A DNA stretch of 64,000 bases from an uncultured bacterium (GTDB lineage Bacteria > Bacillota_I > Bacilli_A > RFN20 > CAG-826). Shown here in pieces: positions 8,274 to 15,895 of this stretch. Position numbers and translations under genes: made by a program. Position 1 is the stretch's first letter, and each line of letters opens with the position of its first letter. Location: positions 100,137 to 164,136 of the forward strand of contig CASEVI010000003.1 of the NCBI GenBank assembly GCA_949291375.1, given 5' to 3'. The notes under the pieces were generated by a model, which saw nothing but the letters and a program-made list of their open reading frames with translations, did no database searches and was not told the origin of the DNA.

Positions 8274-8576
8274 TTATAACCTCCTCTTTTTTCTTTTTAA
8301 AATACGATAACAGTCAAAATCATGGCCGTTATAGCCTTTACCATTTTTTATTTTAGATTCAATCCACATCTTAGCATCTTTATAATTTTTTTCTTTTTCT
8401 TCTTTTTTTAATTTCCTTTTTTTATCCTGGATTAAATCAAAACATCTTTTATGATAATTGCCATTAATAGCAGCCTTTTTTTCTGCATCATCATCATGAC
8501 GATTTGCAAGTATAGCTCTTCTAAAATTTATACGAGCCTATCTATCATGAGCCTTTAAACTTTTAAAATAATTCAT
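8274..8576 (-). pseudogene. Family A copy 2 with in-frame TAG
   Basis: From the ATG at 8576 the frame runs 100 codons to TAA at 8274, with a single TAG at codon 13 (position 8538-8540), where CAG (Gln) would fit. The product would be Lys-rich, with a charged helical part and an ending resembling other basic proteins of the element. TAG is a normal stop in neighbouring element genes (3930, 5048, 6422), so readthrough is unlikely and a nonsense mutation is the simplest view. A sequencing error is also possible. Confidence 0.55.
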
Positions 8577-8670
8577 AAATTATTTTTTAAAACCTTTGTA
8601 AACATAAACATCTTCTTTATTAACCGAAAAGAAGATTAAAGAAACGGAAGGAGAAAATATTTGAAAAAAA

Positions 8671-9162
8671 CTAATTTTCGAAATAACCTAATCCTTCTTC
8701 TAATTCTTTTGAAGGACATGTAACCCAATTAATAGGTTTCATTACTCCATTTTTAATCCAAATATCTAATAATGTTTTCTCTCTATTGTTTATCAAAGTT
8801 GTAAAATAACATCCTGTTCCAACAAGAAGTTGAGCTTGATAATATTCACTTCCATTTTTATCAATTCCATTTACATATCTAACAAATGCTTGAATTGTAA
8901 ATTCTCTTCCTAATACATTAATATTTCTAATTTCACCAATAAGAAGAACAGCATTTTCATCTAATCTGAAATTTAAATGTCCTTTTCCAAATGGAATAGA
9001 TCCTGAATAATTAACTCCATATCTTGTTTTAATAGTTCTTACTGTAAAAGGAACAGTATCTAATTTAGCAACATCTTCCTTTTTAAGTTCATTTAATTTT
9101 TTAAATTCATTTTGATTATTATTAATATTTACTTTTTTATTTTCATTTAAATTTTCTACCAT
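8671..9162 (-). CDS. Hypothetical element protein, 163 residues
   Basis: Asn/Lys-rich N-terminal 35 residues, then a compact beta-rich domain (about 40-150) with alternating hydrophobic residues and a G-x-G-C-Y-F-T-T stretch. No signal or membrane segment, so probably cytoplasmic. A size of about 160 residues and a beta-rich core after a flexible tail could suit a single-strand DNA-binding or replication accessory protein of an element, but I recognise no family. It is separated from the small basic genes by about 95 nt of AT-rich DNA. Confidence 0.6.
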   Translation of the reverse strand: MVENLNENKKVNINNNQNEFKKLNELKKEDVAKLDTVPFTVRTIKTRYGVNYSGSIPFGKGHLNFRLDENAVLLIGEIRNINVLGREFTIQAFVRYVNGIDKNGSEYYQAQLLVGTGCYFTTLINNREKTLLDIWIKNGVMKPINWVTCPSKELEEGLGYFEN

Positions 9163-9253
9163 ATTTTTACCTCACTATATGCTTTCTTTCGGCAAAGCTA
9201 ACCCATTTTTAAATATTTAAAATCCTTTATAATAACTAATGAAAGGAGGTTTT

Positions 9254-9463
9254 ATGAAATATAGAATTAACGATATTGTTTACATTTTAGTAAATTCAAT
9301 ACCAACAAAATGCATTGTAATTGGTTTAAACCCAATTATTTATGGAACAAAGTTTGATTATTTACTAGCTTATAAATTAAATAACTAACTCCATAAATGT
9401 TTTATTGGCGAAGAAGAGATATTAAATGATTTTGTTCCAATAAATCAAAGAAATCAGCACTAA
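9254..9463 (+). pseudogene. Small gene with in-frame TAA
   Basis: Starts at ATG 9254 behind a strong AAAGGAGG site, encodes 44 residues, hits TAA at 9386-9388, then continues in the same frame for 24 codons to TAA at 9461. The sequence after the stop (C-F-I-G-E-E-E-I-L-N) looks like a natural continuation of a small protein, so the first TAA is probably a nonsense mutation. It is the only plus-strand gene in this part of the element. Function unknown. Confidence 0.4.
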
Positions 9464-9530
9464 TATCAATTCTCACTATTTTTTTATCGTTTAAATAAAC
9501 TTTTACTACAAATTCCTCAATATTATTCAT
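9402..9530 (-). CDS. Possible 42-residue protein
   Basis: An ATG at 9530 with a weak GAGG site opens 42 codons with good amphipathic content (starts M-N-N-I-E-E-F-V-V-K-V). It overlaps the tail of the broken plus-strand gene 9254-9463, so one of the two may be a shadow. Codon use is like that of its neighbours. No function can be suggested. Confidence 0.3.
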   Translation of the reverse strand: MNNIEEFVVKVYLNDKKIVRIDISADFFDLLEQNHLISLLRQ

Positions 9531-9556
9531 ATAACCTCACTTTCAGATTTCAAGGA

Positions 9557-9808
9557 CTAAATTCTTGAAATCTTTTTTCTTAATTTAGACATATAAGCTT
9601 TAGAATTATCTTTTCTAGCATTAAGATAACCAACTCTATAAGCTTTATCTTCTTTTGATAAACGAATTAATTTTCCATTTATTAATTTTGGCTCAATCAT
9701 ATTTGTTAATTTACTACCTACTTTAAGTTCAGCTAGATACTTTCTAGCTTTCTCATCAGGATTCAGCAAATATATCTTTTTGCCATTTTTATTAGTTAAA
9801 ACTTTCAT
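9557..9808 (-). CDS. Small element protein with Y-R-x-G-Y-L-x-A-R motif
   Basis: An 83-residue basic protein. The C-terminal part reads Y-R-V-G-Y-L-N-A-R-K-D-N-S-K-A-Y, a signature I recognise from short proteins found in many Firmicutes plasmids, phages and integrative elements, whose function is unknown. It has an AGGAGA-like ribosome site (9820s). Cytoplasmic, no Cys. It supports the view that 1-12.6 kb is a mobile element. Confidence 0.6.
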   Translation of the reverse strand: MKVLTNKNGKKIYLLNPDEKARKYLAELKVGSKLTNMIEPKLINGKLIRLSKEDKAYRVGYLNARKDNSKAYMSKLRKKISRI

Positions 9809-9993
9809 TTAATCTCCTATGGATCATTAATCCTTTTAAATTCTAATAAATACATACAAACCTCACTTTTTCTTTACATTTTTTCTTTTGTTTGATTTAA
9901 TATTTTTACTCCTAGATGATGTTACATCACTTTTATTAGCTGATGCCGAGGGAGTTTTTTTATTGTTCTTCAATATCATATTTGTAATACATA

Positions 9994-10182
9994 CTAATAT
10001 CCCTTATCAAAACCAAACATCTTTGCATATCGATATAAAGAAAGCCATAAATATTGTTTTTCTTTAAAATAATCTTTATATCTTTGAGGATATTTATCCT
10101 TAAGATATTTTTCAGCTTCTAATTGAAGATCTATTTTTGGAAATAGAATCTTTTCTGAAACTATTATTTTTTCTTTTTCCAT
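9994..10182 (-). CDS. Small hypothetical element protein
   Basis: 62 residues from the ATG at 10182; a GTG directly before it is also in frame. The start overlaps the stop of the upstream small frame as TGATG, a common sign of translational coupling. Rich in Lys, Tyr and Leu, with a helical pattern (A-E-K-Y-L-K-D-K-Y). No family recognised. Confidence 0.5.
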   Translation of the reverse strand: MEKEKIIVSEKILFPKIDLQLEAEKYLKDKYPQRYKDYFKEKQYLWLSLYRYAKMFGFDKGY

Positions 10183-10337
10183 CACCAGTACTCCTTATAT
10201 TCATCTACTTCATCTAAACAAACAACAATATGATTTAAATAATTTTCAATAATCTCTGGAACATCTGAGTTCACAATACCACAGAAATCTAGTTGAAGTT
10301 CTTTTGCTATGTCCAAAAAATTTAAGTCGATATCCAG
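10182..10337 (-). CDS. Possible small acidic protein lacking a standard start
   Basis: A frame of 51 codons ends with TGA overlapping the next start. It reads as a good acidic helical protein (D-F-C-G-I-V-N-S-D-V-P-E-I-I-E-N-Y-L). The only start candidates are CTG at 10337 or an internal TTG. An ATG at 10341 lies in another frame 4 nt upstream, so a one-base shift may have broken the N-terminus. Either a non-standard start or a decayed gene. Confidence 0.35.
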   Translation of the reverse strand: MDIDLNFLDIAKELQLDFCGIVNSDVPEIIENYLNHIVVCLDEVDEYKEYW

Positions 10338-10356
10338 TCATAAATTTATTTTCCTT

Positions 10357-10560
10357 TTAAACGATTTTGATATTTTGAACGAATATCCGTTTCTCTAACA
10401 ATTCATCCCATTCATCTTCTAAACCTTTCCAAACTCTAACAAGATATTCTTTGAAATTATAAAGAAGATAAACTCTGTAATATCCTGTTAAATATTCATA
10501 CTCGATTCTTTCAACCTTACATTTCTGAAGTTTTCCTTCTACATAAATCTTTTGATACAT
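10357..10560 (-). CDS. Small hypothetical element protein, 67 residues
   Basis: Start chosen at ATG 10560, 7 nt after an AGAGG site; the frame is open further upstream inside the previous gene. Aromatic-rich (Y-E-Y-L-T-G-Y-Y-R-V-Y-L-L-Y), then charged. It overlaps the upstream gene by 44 nt in another frame. One CGG codon near the C-terminus (E-K-CGG-I-F) could be Trp in this genome. Function unknown. Confidence 0.5.
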   Translation of the reverse strand: MYQKIYVEGKLQKCKVERIEYEYLTGYYRVYLLYNFKEYLVRVWKGLEDEWDELLEKRIFVQNIKIV

Positions 10561-10762
10561 AAGGAAACCTCTTAACTTTCTTAAACTTTCCAGGTTTAAT
10601 TTCTTCAAATTTTTCGATTACAACTTCTGTATATTCATCCTCCAAAAATCCACTTAAATACTCAATTGCACTAGAAAGTGCATAACGATAAGTCTTAAAT
10701 AATCCTATCGTTTCTTCATTGATTTCATCTTTTACTCGATAAATTTTCCTCGCATTATTCAT
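10517..10762 (-). CDS. Small hypothetical protein, first gene of the leftward early operon
   Basis: About 81 residues from the ATG at 10762 (M-N-N-A-R-K-I-Y-R), which has a GGTGAGG just upstream; an ATG at 10786 is an alternative. It contains an acidic helical centre (S-A-I-E-Y-L-S-G-F-L-E-D-E-Y) and a basic tail. It is the first gene after the leftward promoter at 10806-10834, in the position of a lysis/lysogeny-type switch opposite the regulator gene at 10877. Function unknown. Confidence 0.5.
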   Translation of the reverse strand: MNNARKIYRVKDEINEETIGLFKTYRYALSSAIEYLSGFLEDEYTEVVIEKFEEIKPGKFKKVKRFPYVSKDLCRRKTSEM

Positions 10763-10805
10763 ATTCCTCACCAGTGAATTAGTCATATTTTGACTAAAAC
10801 TAACT

Positions 10806-10834
10806 CTAATATATATATATATGAATAATGTCAA
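10806..10834 (-). promoter_or_regulatory. Leftward promoter in the divergent switch region
   Basis: Minus-strand TTGACA (plus-strand TGTCAA at 10829-10834) is followed by an alternating AT tract that supplies a TATATT/TATTAG -10 about 15-17 nt away. The region between the divergent genes (10763-10876) also has the (AT)7 tract, a likely site for the XRE protein encoded at 10877. Confidence 0.5.
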
Positions 10835-10876
10835 GTTAAAATTCACCGAATAAACAAAAATATGTAAAATGAAAGC

Positions 10877-11212
10877 ATGAACAACTTAAAAATGTTGAGA
10901 AATCTCAACAAATTAACACAAACCGAAATTGCCAAAATTTTAGGAATAGAACAATCAACATACGGTAAATATGAAAGAAACGAAATTCCTTTAAATGAAA
11001 TTTATGCAAAAAAATTAGCTGATTATTATAATGTTTCAGTTTCTTTTATATTAAATGATAAAAATACAGAAATCATTATAACCAAAGAACAATATAAAGA
11101 CTTATTAAAAGCTAGAGACACAATTAATAACATTGAAAAAGTTTATTCAAATAAAGTTAATATTGAAAATAATTATGGAACTATTAATTTTAATCAGGAG
11201 GATAAAAAATAA
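10877..11212 (+). CDS. XRE-family transcriptional regulator of the element
   Basis: 111 residues with an N-terminal helix-turn-helix of the Cro/C1 type (residues 5-58: Q-T-E-I-A-K-I-L-G-I-E-Q-S-T-Y-G-K-Y-E-R). A tail follows with I-T-K-E-Q-Y-K-D-L-L-K-A-R, shared with the regulator at 11897-12169, so the two are paralogues. It is divergent from the leftward early operon and probably represses it. Its stop overlaps the next start (TAATG), so it is co-translated with the Mrr-HRDC gene. Confidence 0.8.
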   Translation: MNNLKMLRNLNKLTQTEIAKILGIEQSTYGKYERNEIPLNEIYAKKLADYYNVSVSFILNDKNTEIIITKEQYKDLLKARDTINNIEKVYSNKVNIENNYGTINFNQEDKK

Positions 11213-11904
11213 TGTTAAATTTATTAGATGAAATTGAAAGATCACAATATTTATTTCCATCAACAATAAAAGAAATTGATGAAATGAATGGCGAAGAATT
11301 TGAAGATTTTCTTTTTTGGTATTTTAAAAAGAATAATTACGATGTATCAATCACATCAAAAACAAATGATTTTGGCATTGATTTAATAGTTTCTTTTAAT
11401 AATCCAAAAACAAACAAAAAAGAAAACATTGGCATTCAAGCTAAAAGATGGTCTACTCCAATTCCTAAAAGTGAACTTACTAAAATGCTTGAAGCAAAAG
11501 ATTATTATAAATTAGACCATCAATTTTTAATCACAACTTCAAGACCTACTTCAGAAGCTAACCATTTTGCAAAAAATCACGAAATTTTAATAAAGGGTAG
11601 AGAATTTATCTATCAAATGTTAGATGAACTTAAAAAAATGAATAATATTAAATTTAGAAAATTAAATCAAAAATTTAAAACATATGATCCAGATATAAAC
11701 ATATTAGAAAAACTAATTTACTTTAGGAATCAAAAATCTAAAGAAGAAAAAATTCCTACATATATGATTTTTTCAAATGATACTGCAAAAGAAATTGCAA
11801 CTATTAAGCCGAAAAATATAAACGATTTAAAAGCAATTTCTGGCATAGGCGAAAAGAAAATTGAAAAATATGGACAAGAAATTTTAAAACTAATTAATGA
11901 ATAA
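11212..11904 (+). CDS. Mrr-like restriction endonuclease fused to HRDC domain
   Basis: 230 residues. Residues about 25-125 form an Mrr-type PD-(D/E)xK nuclease: G-E-E-F-E-D-F-L at the start, catalytic F-G-I-D-L-I-V, and I-G-I-Q-A-K-R. Residues about 160-230 form an HRDC domain (P-T-Y-M-I-F-S-N-D-T, then L-K-A-I-S-G-I-G-E-K-K-I-E-K-Y-G), known from RecQ helicases and RNase D as a nucleic-acid-binding part. Mrr proteins usually cut modified foreign DNA. Placement between two regulators at the element end suggests a defence or superinfection-exclusion cargo under its own control. Confidence 0.8.
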   Translation: MLNLLDEIERSQYLFPSTIKEIDEMNGEEFEDFLFWYFKKNNYDVSITSKTNDFGIDLIVSFNNPKTNKKENIGIQAKRWSTPIPKSELTKMLEAKDYYKLDHQFLITTSRPTSEANHFAKNHEILIKGREFIYQMLDELKKMNNIKFRKLNQKFKTYDPDINILEKLIYFRNQKSKEEKIPTYMIFSNDTAKEIATIKPKNINDLKAISGIGEKKIEKYGQEILKLINE

Positions 11905-12169
11905 ACTAAAATATTACAGACAAAAAAATAACTATTCCCAAAAAGAAATAGCTAATTATTTACTGATAACACAGCCTAACTATTCCAACATAGAAACTGG
12001 AAAAGTTAAGTTAAATTTTAATTATGCTAATTTATTAGCTTCTTTATATAAAATTCCTGTATCAGATTTAATTGATGATAAAAATGGAATCTTCATAACT
12101 AAAGATGAATTTAAAATTTTAATTAAAGCTAAAAAAGTTATTTCTGATATCGAAAATAAAATTAAATAA
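11897..12169 (+). CDS. XRE-family regulator, paralogue of the 10877 gene
   Basis: 90 residues with a helix-turn-helix (residues 3-55: S-Q-K-E-I-A-N-Y-L-L-I-T-Q-P-N-Y-S-N-I-E-T-G) and the same I-T-K-D-E-F-K-I-L-I-K-A-K tail as the regulator two genes upstream. It overlaps the Mrr-HRDC gene by 8 nt, so all three are one operon. It may control the nuclease, like the controller proteins of restriction systems. The partner role is inference. Confidence 0.75.
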   Translation: MNKLKYYRQKNNYSQKEIANYLLITQPNYSNIETGKVKLNFNYANLLASLYKIPVSDLIDDKNGIFITKDEFKILIKAKKVISDIENKIK

Positions 12170-12257
12170 TTAATCCTCGGTGTTTTCATTAATATTTTTA
12201 TTTACCAATAAATAGGAATATTTTTTAAAATATTTCCTTGAAAGGATAAATAAAAAA

Positions 12258-12353
12258 ATGAATGAAAACAAGAAAAAAGGATTAGAACTAGCACTTCTAA
12301 TCCTCAAGATTATTTTAGTAATACTAGAAATAATCATTTCCTTGATTGGATAG
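12258..12353 (+). CDS. Possible 31-residue hydrophobic peptide (type I toxin-like)
   Basis: ATG at 12258 behind AAAGGA encodes a charged head (M-N-E-N-K-K-K-G) and then one membrane helix of about 22 residues. A perfect 9-bp inverted repeat (12279-12287 GGATTAGAA with 12295-12303 TTCTAATCC) lies inside the coding part. Small single-helix peptides in structured messages at the ends of mobile elements resemble type I toxins such as Fst, but no antisense promoter was identified. A 68-codon frame on the other strand here looks like a shadow. Confidence 0.4.
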   Translation: MNENKKKGLELALLILKIILVILEIIISLIG

Positions 12354-12575
12354 TTTATTTTAAAACAAATAAACATAGAAGTTCAAGACCTAATCTTTTT
12401 CTACTCAACACCCTACCTTCTCACCACACCCAATAATTATTTAATTAACTTAAAAAGTTCTTGATACAATTTTGATACAAATAATAAAAATTAAAAATTT
12501 TTATATAAATAAACTTTATAAAACAATCATTTAAATAAATAAAATATTTATTTTATTTATAATTTTTATGAAAAT

Positions 12576-12595
12576 AAATCCGCTAGGAAGCTCCA
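12576..12595 (+). other. Attachment site: 3' fragment of a tRNA-Gly-like gene
   Basis: The 20 bp AAATCCGCTAGGAAGCTCCA read as the end of a tRNA: last 4 T-loop bases, T-stem half CCGCT, acceptor half AGGAAGC, discriminator T and CCA. T at position 73 and an acceptor that would begin GCTTCCT fit tRNA-Gly. No 5' half lies upstream. Site-specific integrases use exactly this part of tRNA genes, so this is probably the right attachment site, with the complete tRNA at the left end outside the window. Confidence 0.65.
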
Positions 12596-12606
12596 AAAAA
12601 TAAAAA

Positions 12607-12642
12607 TTAACGCGCTTAACTTCAAAAGTTTGCGCGCTTTTA
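12607..12642. terminator. Bidirectional terminator
   Basis: Stem AACGCGC ... GCGCGCTT (12609-12638) with inner pairing AACTT/AAGTT, T-rich on both strands. It ends the minus-strand DUF2130 gene and possibly the ancestral tRNA on the plus strand. Confidence 0.75.
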
Positions 12643-12644
12643 TT

Positions 12645-14036
12645 TTATTTTTCTAGCTTATCAATTTTTTTAGATATTTTTATAATGTCAAAACGATCAA
12701 CTTTATTTTTAATTTCAAGAATATAATCATTTATAACTTTATTTGCATCATCGATAATCGAATTAGCGGTTGAAATTATTCTTTCAGCATTATCTTTTAT
12801 AGCGATAATTTTTTTATTTATTTTTTCAGTATAACTTTCTAAATATGTAGCTTTAAGTTTATTAAATTCATCAATAATATTTTGCTTTTCTTCAAATTCA
12901 ATATTTTCTTTATTGGCTTTAAGTAATATTTCTCGATATTTTAAAGCTAATACATTAACTAATGATAAAAAAGTAATAAAATAGGGAGGTCTAACAACAT
13001 ACATATTTTCATATCCTATAACTTTTTTTATTGGAGCATCATTTTCATCATTCCATTCTAATTCACTAACTAACAAAGCATATTCACAGTTCTTCTTATT
13101 TCTATCTTTATCAAGTTTAGCATAATGATCGCTATTATTCTTTTTATTTGTACTAACATTACTTTCATTTTTCATTTCTAAACAAACAGAAGTCAATAAT
13201 TCTTCTTTTTTAAAAGAACTGTCAGCATAACTTTCAAAGATAAAATCAGCTTTAGTTCCCCTTGTTTCATCTTCTTCTTTTATCGCGATATTATCTTTAT
13301 AAAATTTGCAGTTATTAAAACCGCTTAATGAATAGTTTTGATATTCTTCATTGGCCCATCTTTCTAATTTTTCACCTAATGTTTTGCTATTTTGAAAACC
13401 TTTATTTAAATTTAAACGATTGATTTCACTACTTTGGAAAGCAATTTGATCATCTTTTTCTTTTATTTTTTTATTAAATTCATTTTCAAATTGTAACTTT
13501 AATAAAGAAATACTATTTTCTTTATCTTTTTTCAAACTATCGTTTTCTTTTTTTAAATCATTAATTTCTTTTTCTAAACTTAAACGAAGATTTAATTTCT
13601 CATTTTCTATTTTTGAAGATTCATTAGATTTTAATAAAGCTAATTCTTCTTTTATTTTTAAATATTCATCTTCTTTTTCTTTCAATATAATTTGGTATTC
13701 TTCTTTTAAATGATTGCTTATTTCATTTTCTTTTATTTTTATATCGTTCTCTTTTGTCTTATTTAAAGAGTCAATTTCTTTTTTTAAAGTTTCAATAGAA
13801 ATATCTTTATTTTTTAATTCATCAATATATTGAGCTTTTAATTCATTTTCTTTATTTTTAATAGCATCTTCAATTAATTTATTGATATGAGTATTTTTTT
13901 CTTTTTCAATTAAAGATAAAAGATAAGAATTGTCAATAGAGGTAATTTTTTCTAAATCTATAATATCGCCTTTCTTAGCGTCTTCTTCGATACGTAATGT
14001 CTTTTGATCAATAATACTAACGTTAATTTCACTCAT
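12645..14036 (-). CDS. DUF2130 protein (RmuC-like coiled coil plus nuclease-like domain)
   Basis: 463 residues. Residues about 40-205 are a long coiled coil rich in Glu/Lys. The C-terminal half matches the DUF2130 family as I know it: G-E-K-L-E-R-W-A-N-E, D-E-T-R-G-T-K-A-D-F-I-F, C-L-E-M-K-N-E, and L-V-S-E-L-E-W. These motifs (D, E-x-K) look like a PD-(D/E)xK nuclease core. The family role is unproven; RmuC-like functions in DNA maintenance are suggested. It stands alone between two terminators, just outside the integrated element. Confidence 0.85.
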   Translation of the reverse strand: MSEINVSIIDQKTLRIEEDAKKGDIIDLEKITSIDNSYLLSLIEKEKNTHINKLIEDAIKNKENELKAQYIDELKNKDISIETLKKEIDSLNKTKENDIKIKENEISNHLKEEYQIILKEKEDEYLKIKEELALLKSNESSKIENEKLNLRLSLEKEINDLKKENDSLKKDKENSISLLKLQFENEFNKKIKEKDDQIAFQSSEINRLNLNKGFQNSKTLGEKLERWANEEYQNYSLSGFNNCKFYKDNIAIKEEDETRGTKADFIFESYADSSFKKEELLTSVCLEMKNESNVSTNKKNNSDHYAKLDKDRNKKNCEYALLVSELEWNDENDAPIKKVIGYENMYVVRPPYFITFLSLVNVLALKYREILLKANKENIEFEEKQNIIDEFNKLKATYLESYTEKINKKIIAIKDNAERIISTANSIIDDANKVINDYILEIKNKVDRFDIIKISKKIDKLEK

Positions 14037-14138
14037 TATTTTTCTCCTTTTTTATAAAAACATTTCTTTAATATTATATTGTATATTTATCTTTTTATCA
14101 GTGAATTTAAAAAATAATAGTGACAGAAAGAACAAACA

Positions 14139-14180
14139 AAAAACTGTTAAGAATACTTTTTTTATTTCTTAACAGTTTTT
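14139..14180 (-). terminator. Terminator after potD
   Basis: Perfect 15-bp stem AAAAACTGTTAAGAA (14139-14153) with TTCTTAACAGTTTTT (14166-14180). Ends the pot operon; symmetrical, so it may also act on the plus strand. Confidence 0.85.
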
Positions 14181-14187
14181 ATTTATC

Positions 14188-15894
14188 CTATTTATTTACT
14201 ACTCTTAATCTTTTTCTTCTTTTTAGTTTATACATTCTAATTAATTTATAAGAACCTAAATAACCTAAAACTAAAACAACAAAAGTAAGAAGAGTGATAA
14301 CTATCCATAAAGGAAGTGGATTTACTTTAACATCTTCCCACATAGAAACAATTTTATCGTTTTGAACTCCATAATCATTCATAACATATAAAGTATTTGT
14401 ATCACTTGCTTCTGGATATTGAGCAGTTAATAATCTTCCTTCAAATGAAGATGGGTCATAATGAATTAATATTTTAATTTCACCATTTTCATCTTTAGAA
14501 AAAGTAAATACTCTATCATCAACTTCTTCTTCTAATAATGTTTCACTAACATAAGATAAGTCAACGCTAAATGAATCAACATCTTTATCGATATTAAAAA
14601 AAGGTGTTATATCATATGTTTCATAACTACTTAAATCTTCATCATCATCGCCATCACTATAATCATAGCTATATAACATATAAGCAAGCATTGCATTATC
14701 AATTTCATCAGATGAAGAATTTGAAGTTATAAAAGATGTATAGCCATTATAGTAGACATTTGCAATAGCATTTTCAGGGGAAGATAAATAATCTAAAAAT
14801 TCTAATGTATATTTGTATTGGTCGCTTGAATAATAATTTTCATCTTTTTGTAAAGGGGTCGCAAAACAATCCATCCAAACATTAGCTCCGATTTCAGGGA
14901 TAGTATAATATAATTCAACAATATCATCTCTGACTATCGTCCAATCATCATCGGCATAATATCCTCTATTAATTGAATTAACAGCATCGCCACTCCAAGC
15001 AACATTTACTCCAATTTTTTTAGTAACTATATCATTTTTACCACTGTCTACTTCAAAACCAAAAATATTCGATTTTAATTCAATCAACTTGTTTTTAATT
15101 AATTCAATAGTTTCATCACTACAATCATTGAATTTTTCATTTCGTTGTTCGTAAGAATCAGTTGTATTTAAATAATAATCTTTAAAAACTTCAAAATTAC
15201 CAATTGCATAAGTATCTCTCATTGAATCTTTTATTGATTGAGTACCAGCAATTAGATCATCCCATAAAAATGAATATCCATCTTCGCTAGAAAAAATGTC
15301 AATTATTTTTTCTTTTCTTTCTTCATAAGTTAAATCTTTCCATTGTGGATCATTATCAAATTTGCTGCTATTAGTAGTTAAAACATAATCAGGATTAAAT
15401 AAAATACCTAAAGTTCCCCGCATATATCCAGCAGCATAATCTGCTAAAGTAAATGTTCCTAAATCATTATTTACACTTAAAAGATTAAGCTTACCGCTAT
15501 TATCATCAAAACTATGTAAATACTTTGTTGTATATTTAGTGTAGTTTGGAAGTTGTGAAAAATCTAATGTATGTAAAAAACCTTCGTTAGCCAGTCTTTG
15601 AACCATATATTCGCTACAGCAAATTAAATCATAAGTTGTTTTCCCAGTTTTTAAAGAATTATACATTGTTTCGTTAGTGTCATATGTATCATAAATAACA
15701 CTTACATTTTTCCCATCTCTTTCATAAATCATTTCCGAAAAAGAATCTAATAACTCCATGTCAATATAATCTTCTGCATTTAAAACATGAACATAAATTA
15801 CATCTTCATTTTCAATGGAATTATGTTGAGCACAAGATGTAATGCCGTTGAGTAAAAAAGGAGTAAGCAATAATGATATATAACTTTTTTTCAT
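14188..15894 (-). CDS. potD: Spermidine/putrescine-binding lipoprotein PotD with extra C-terminal anchor
   Basis: 568 residues from the ATG at 15894 (M-K-K-S-Y-I-S-L-L-L), which abuts the potC stop; the frame is open further upstream but that part overlaps potC. A signal with lipobox-like I-T-S-C ends near residue 22. The solute-binding domain has an insert compared with the usual 350 residues, and a membrane helix lies near residues 525-550 with a basic tail. The conserved W-G-T motif appears as G-Y-M-CGG-G-T-L-G (codon 15418-15420), supporting CGG as Trp. It captures polyamines for PotABC. Double anchoring is unusual. Confidence 0.9.
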   Translation of the reverse strand: MKKSYISLLLTPFLLNGITSCAQHNSIENEDVIYVHVLNAEDYIDMELLDSFSEMIYERDGKNVSVIYDTYDTNETMYNSLKTGKTTYDLICCSEYMVQRLANEGFLHTLDFSQLPNYTKYTTKYLHSFDDNSGKLNLLSVNNDLGTFTLADYAAGYMRGTLGILFNPDYVLTTNSSKFDNDPQWKDLTYEERKEKIIDIFSSEDGYSFLWDDLIAGTQSIKDSMRDTYAIGNFEVFKDYYLNTTDSYEQRNEKFNDCSDETIELIKNKLIELKSNIFGFEVDSGKNDIVTKKIGVNVAWSGDAVNSINRGYYADDDWTIVRDDIVELYYTIPEIGANVWMDCFATPLQKDENYYSSDQYKYTLEFLDYLSSPENAIANVYYNGYTSFITSNSSSDEIDNAMLAYMLYSYDYSDGDDDEDLSSYETYDITPFFNIDKDVDSFSVDLSYVSETLLEEEVDDRVFTFSKDENGEIKILIHYDPSSFEGRLLTAQYPEASDTNTLYVMNDYGVQNDKIVSMWEDVKVNPLPLWIVITLLTFVVLVLGYLGSYKLIRMYKLKRRKRLRVVNK

Positions 15895-15895
15895 C

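Noticed and set aside
8538..8540. TAG recoded as Gln in the element
   Set aside because: Neighbouring element genes use TAG as their true stop, and only one instance was found.
9863..9979. 38-codon Lys/Ser-rich minus-strand frame
   Set aside because: No ribosome site and low complexity; it may be a decayed small gene but cannot be supported.
12170..12376. 68-codon minus-strand frame near the element end
   Set aside because: Antisense to the small peptide gene with a ribosome site; composition Phe/Ile/Ser-rich as in shadows.
12464..12484. Direct repeat TTGATACAA as attachment core
   Set aside because: Only 7-9 bp in AT-rich DNA; the tRNA 3' copy at 12576 is a much better boundary.
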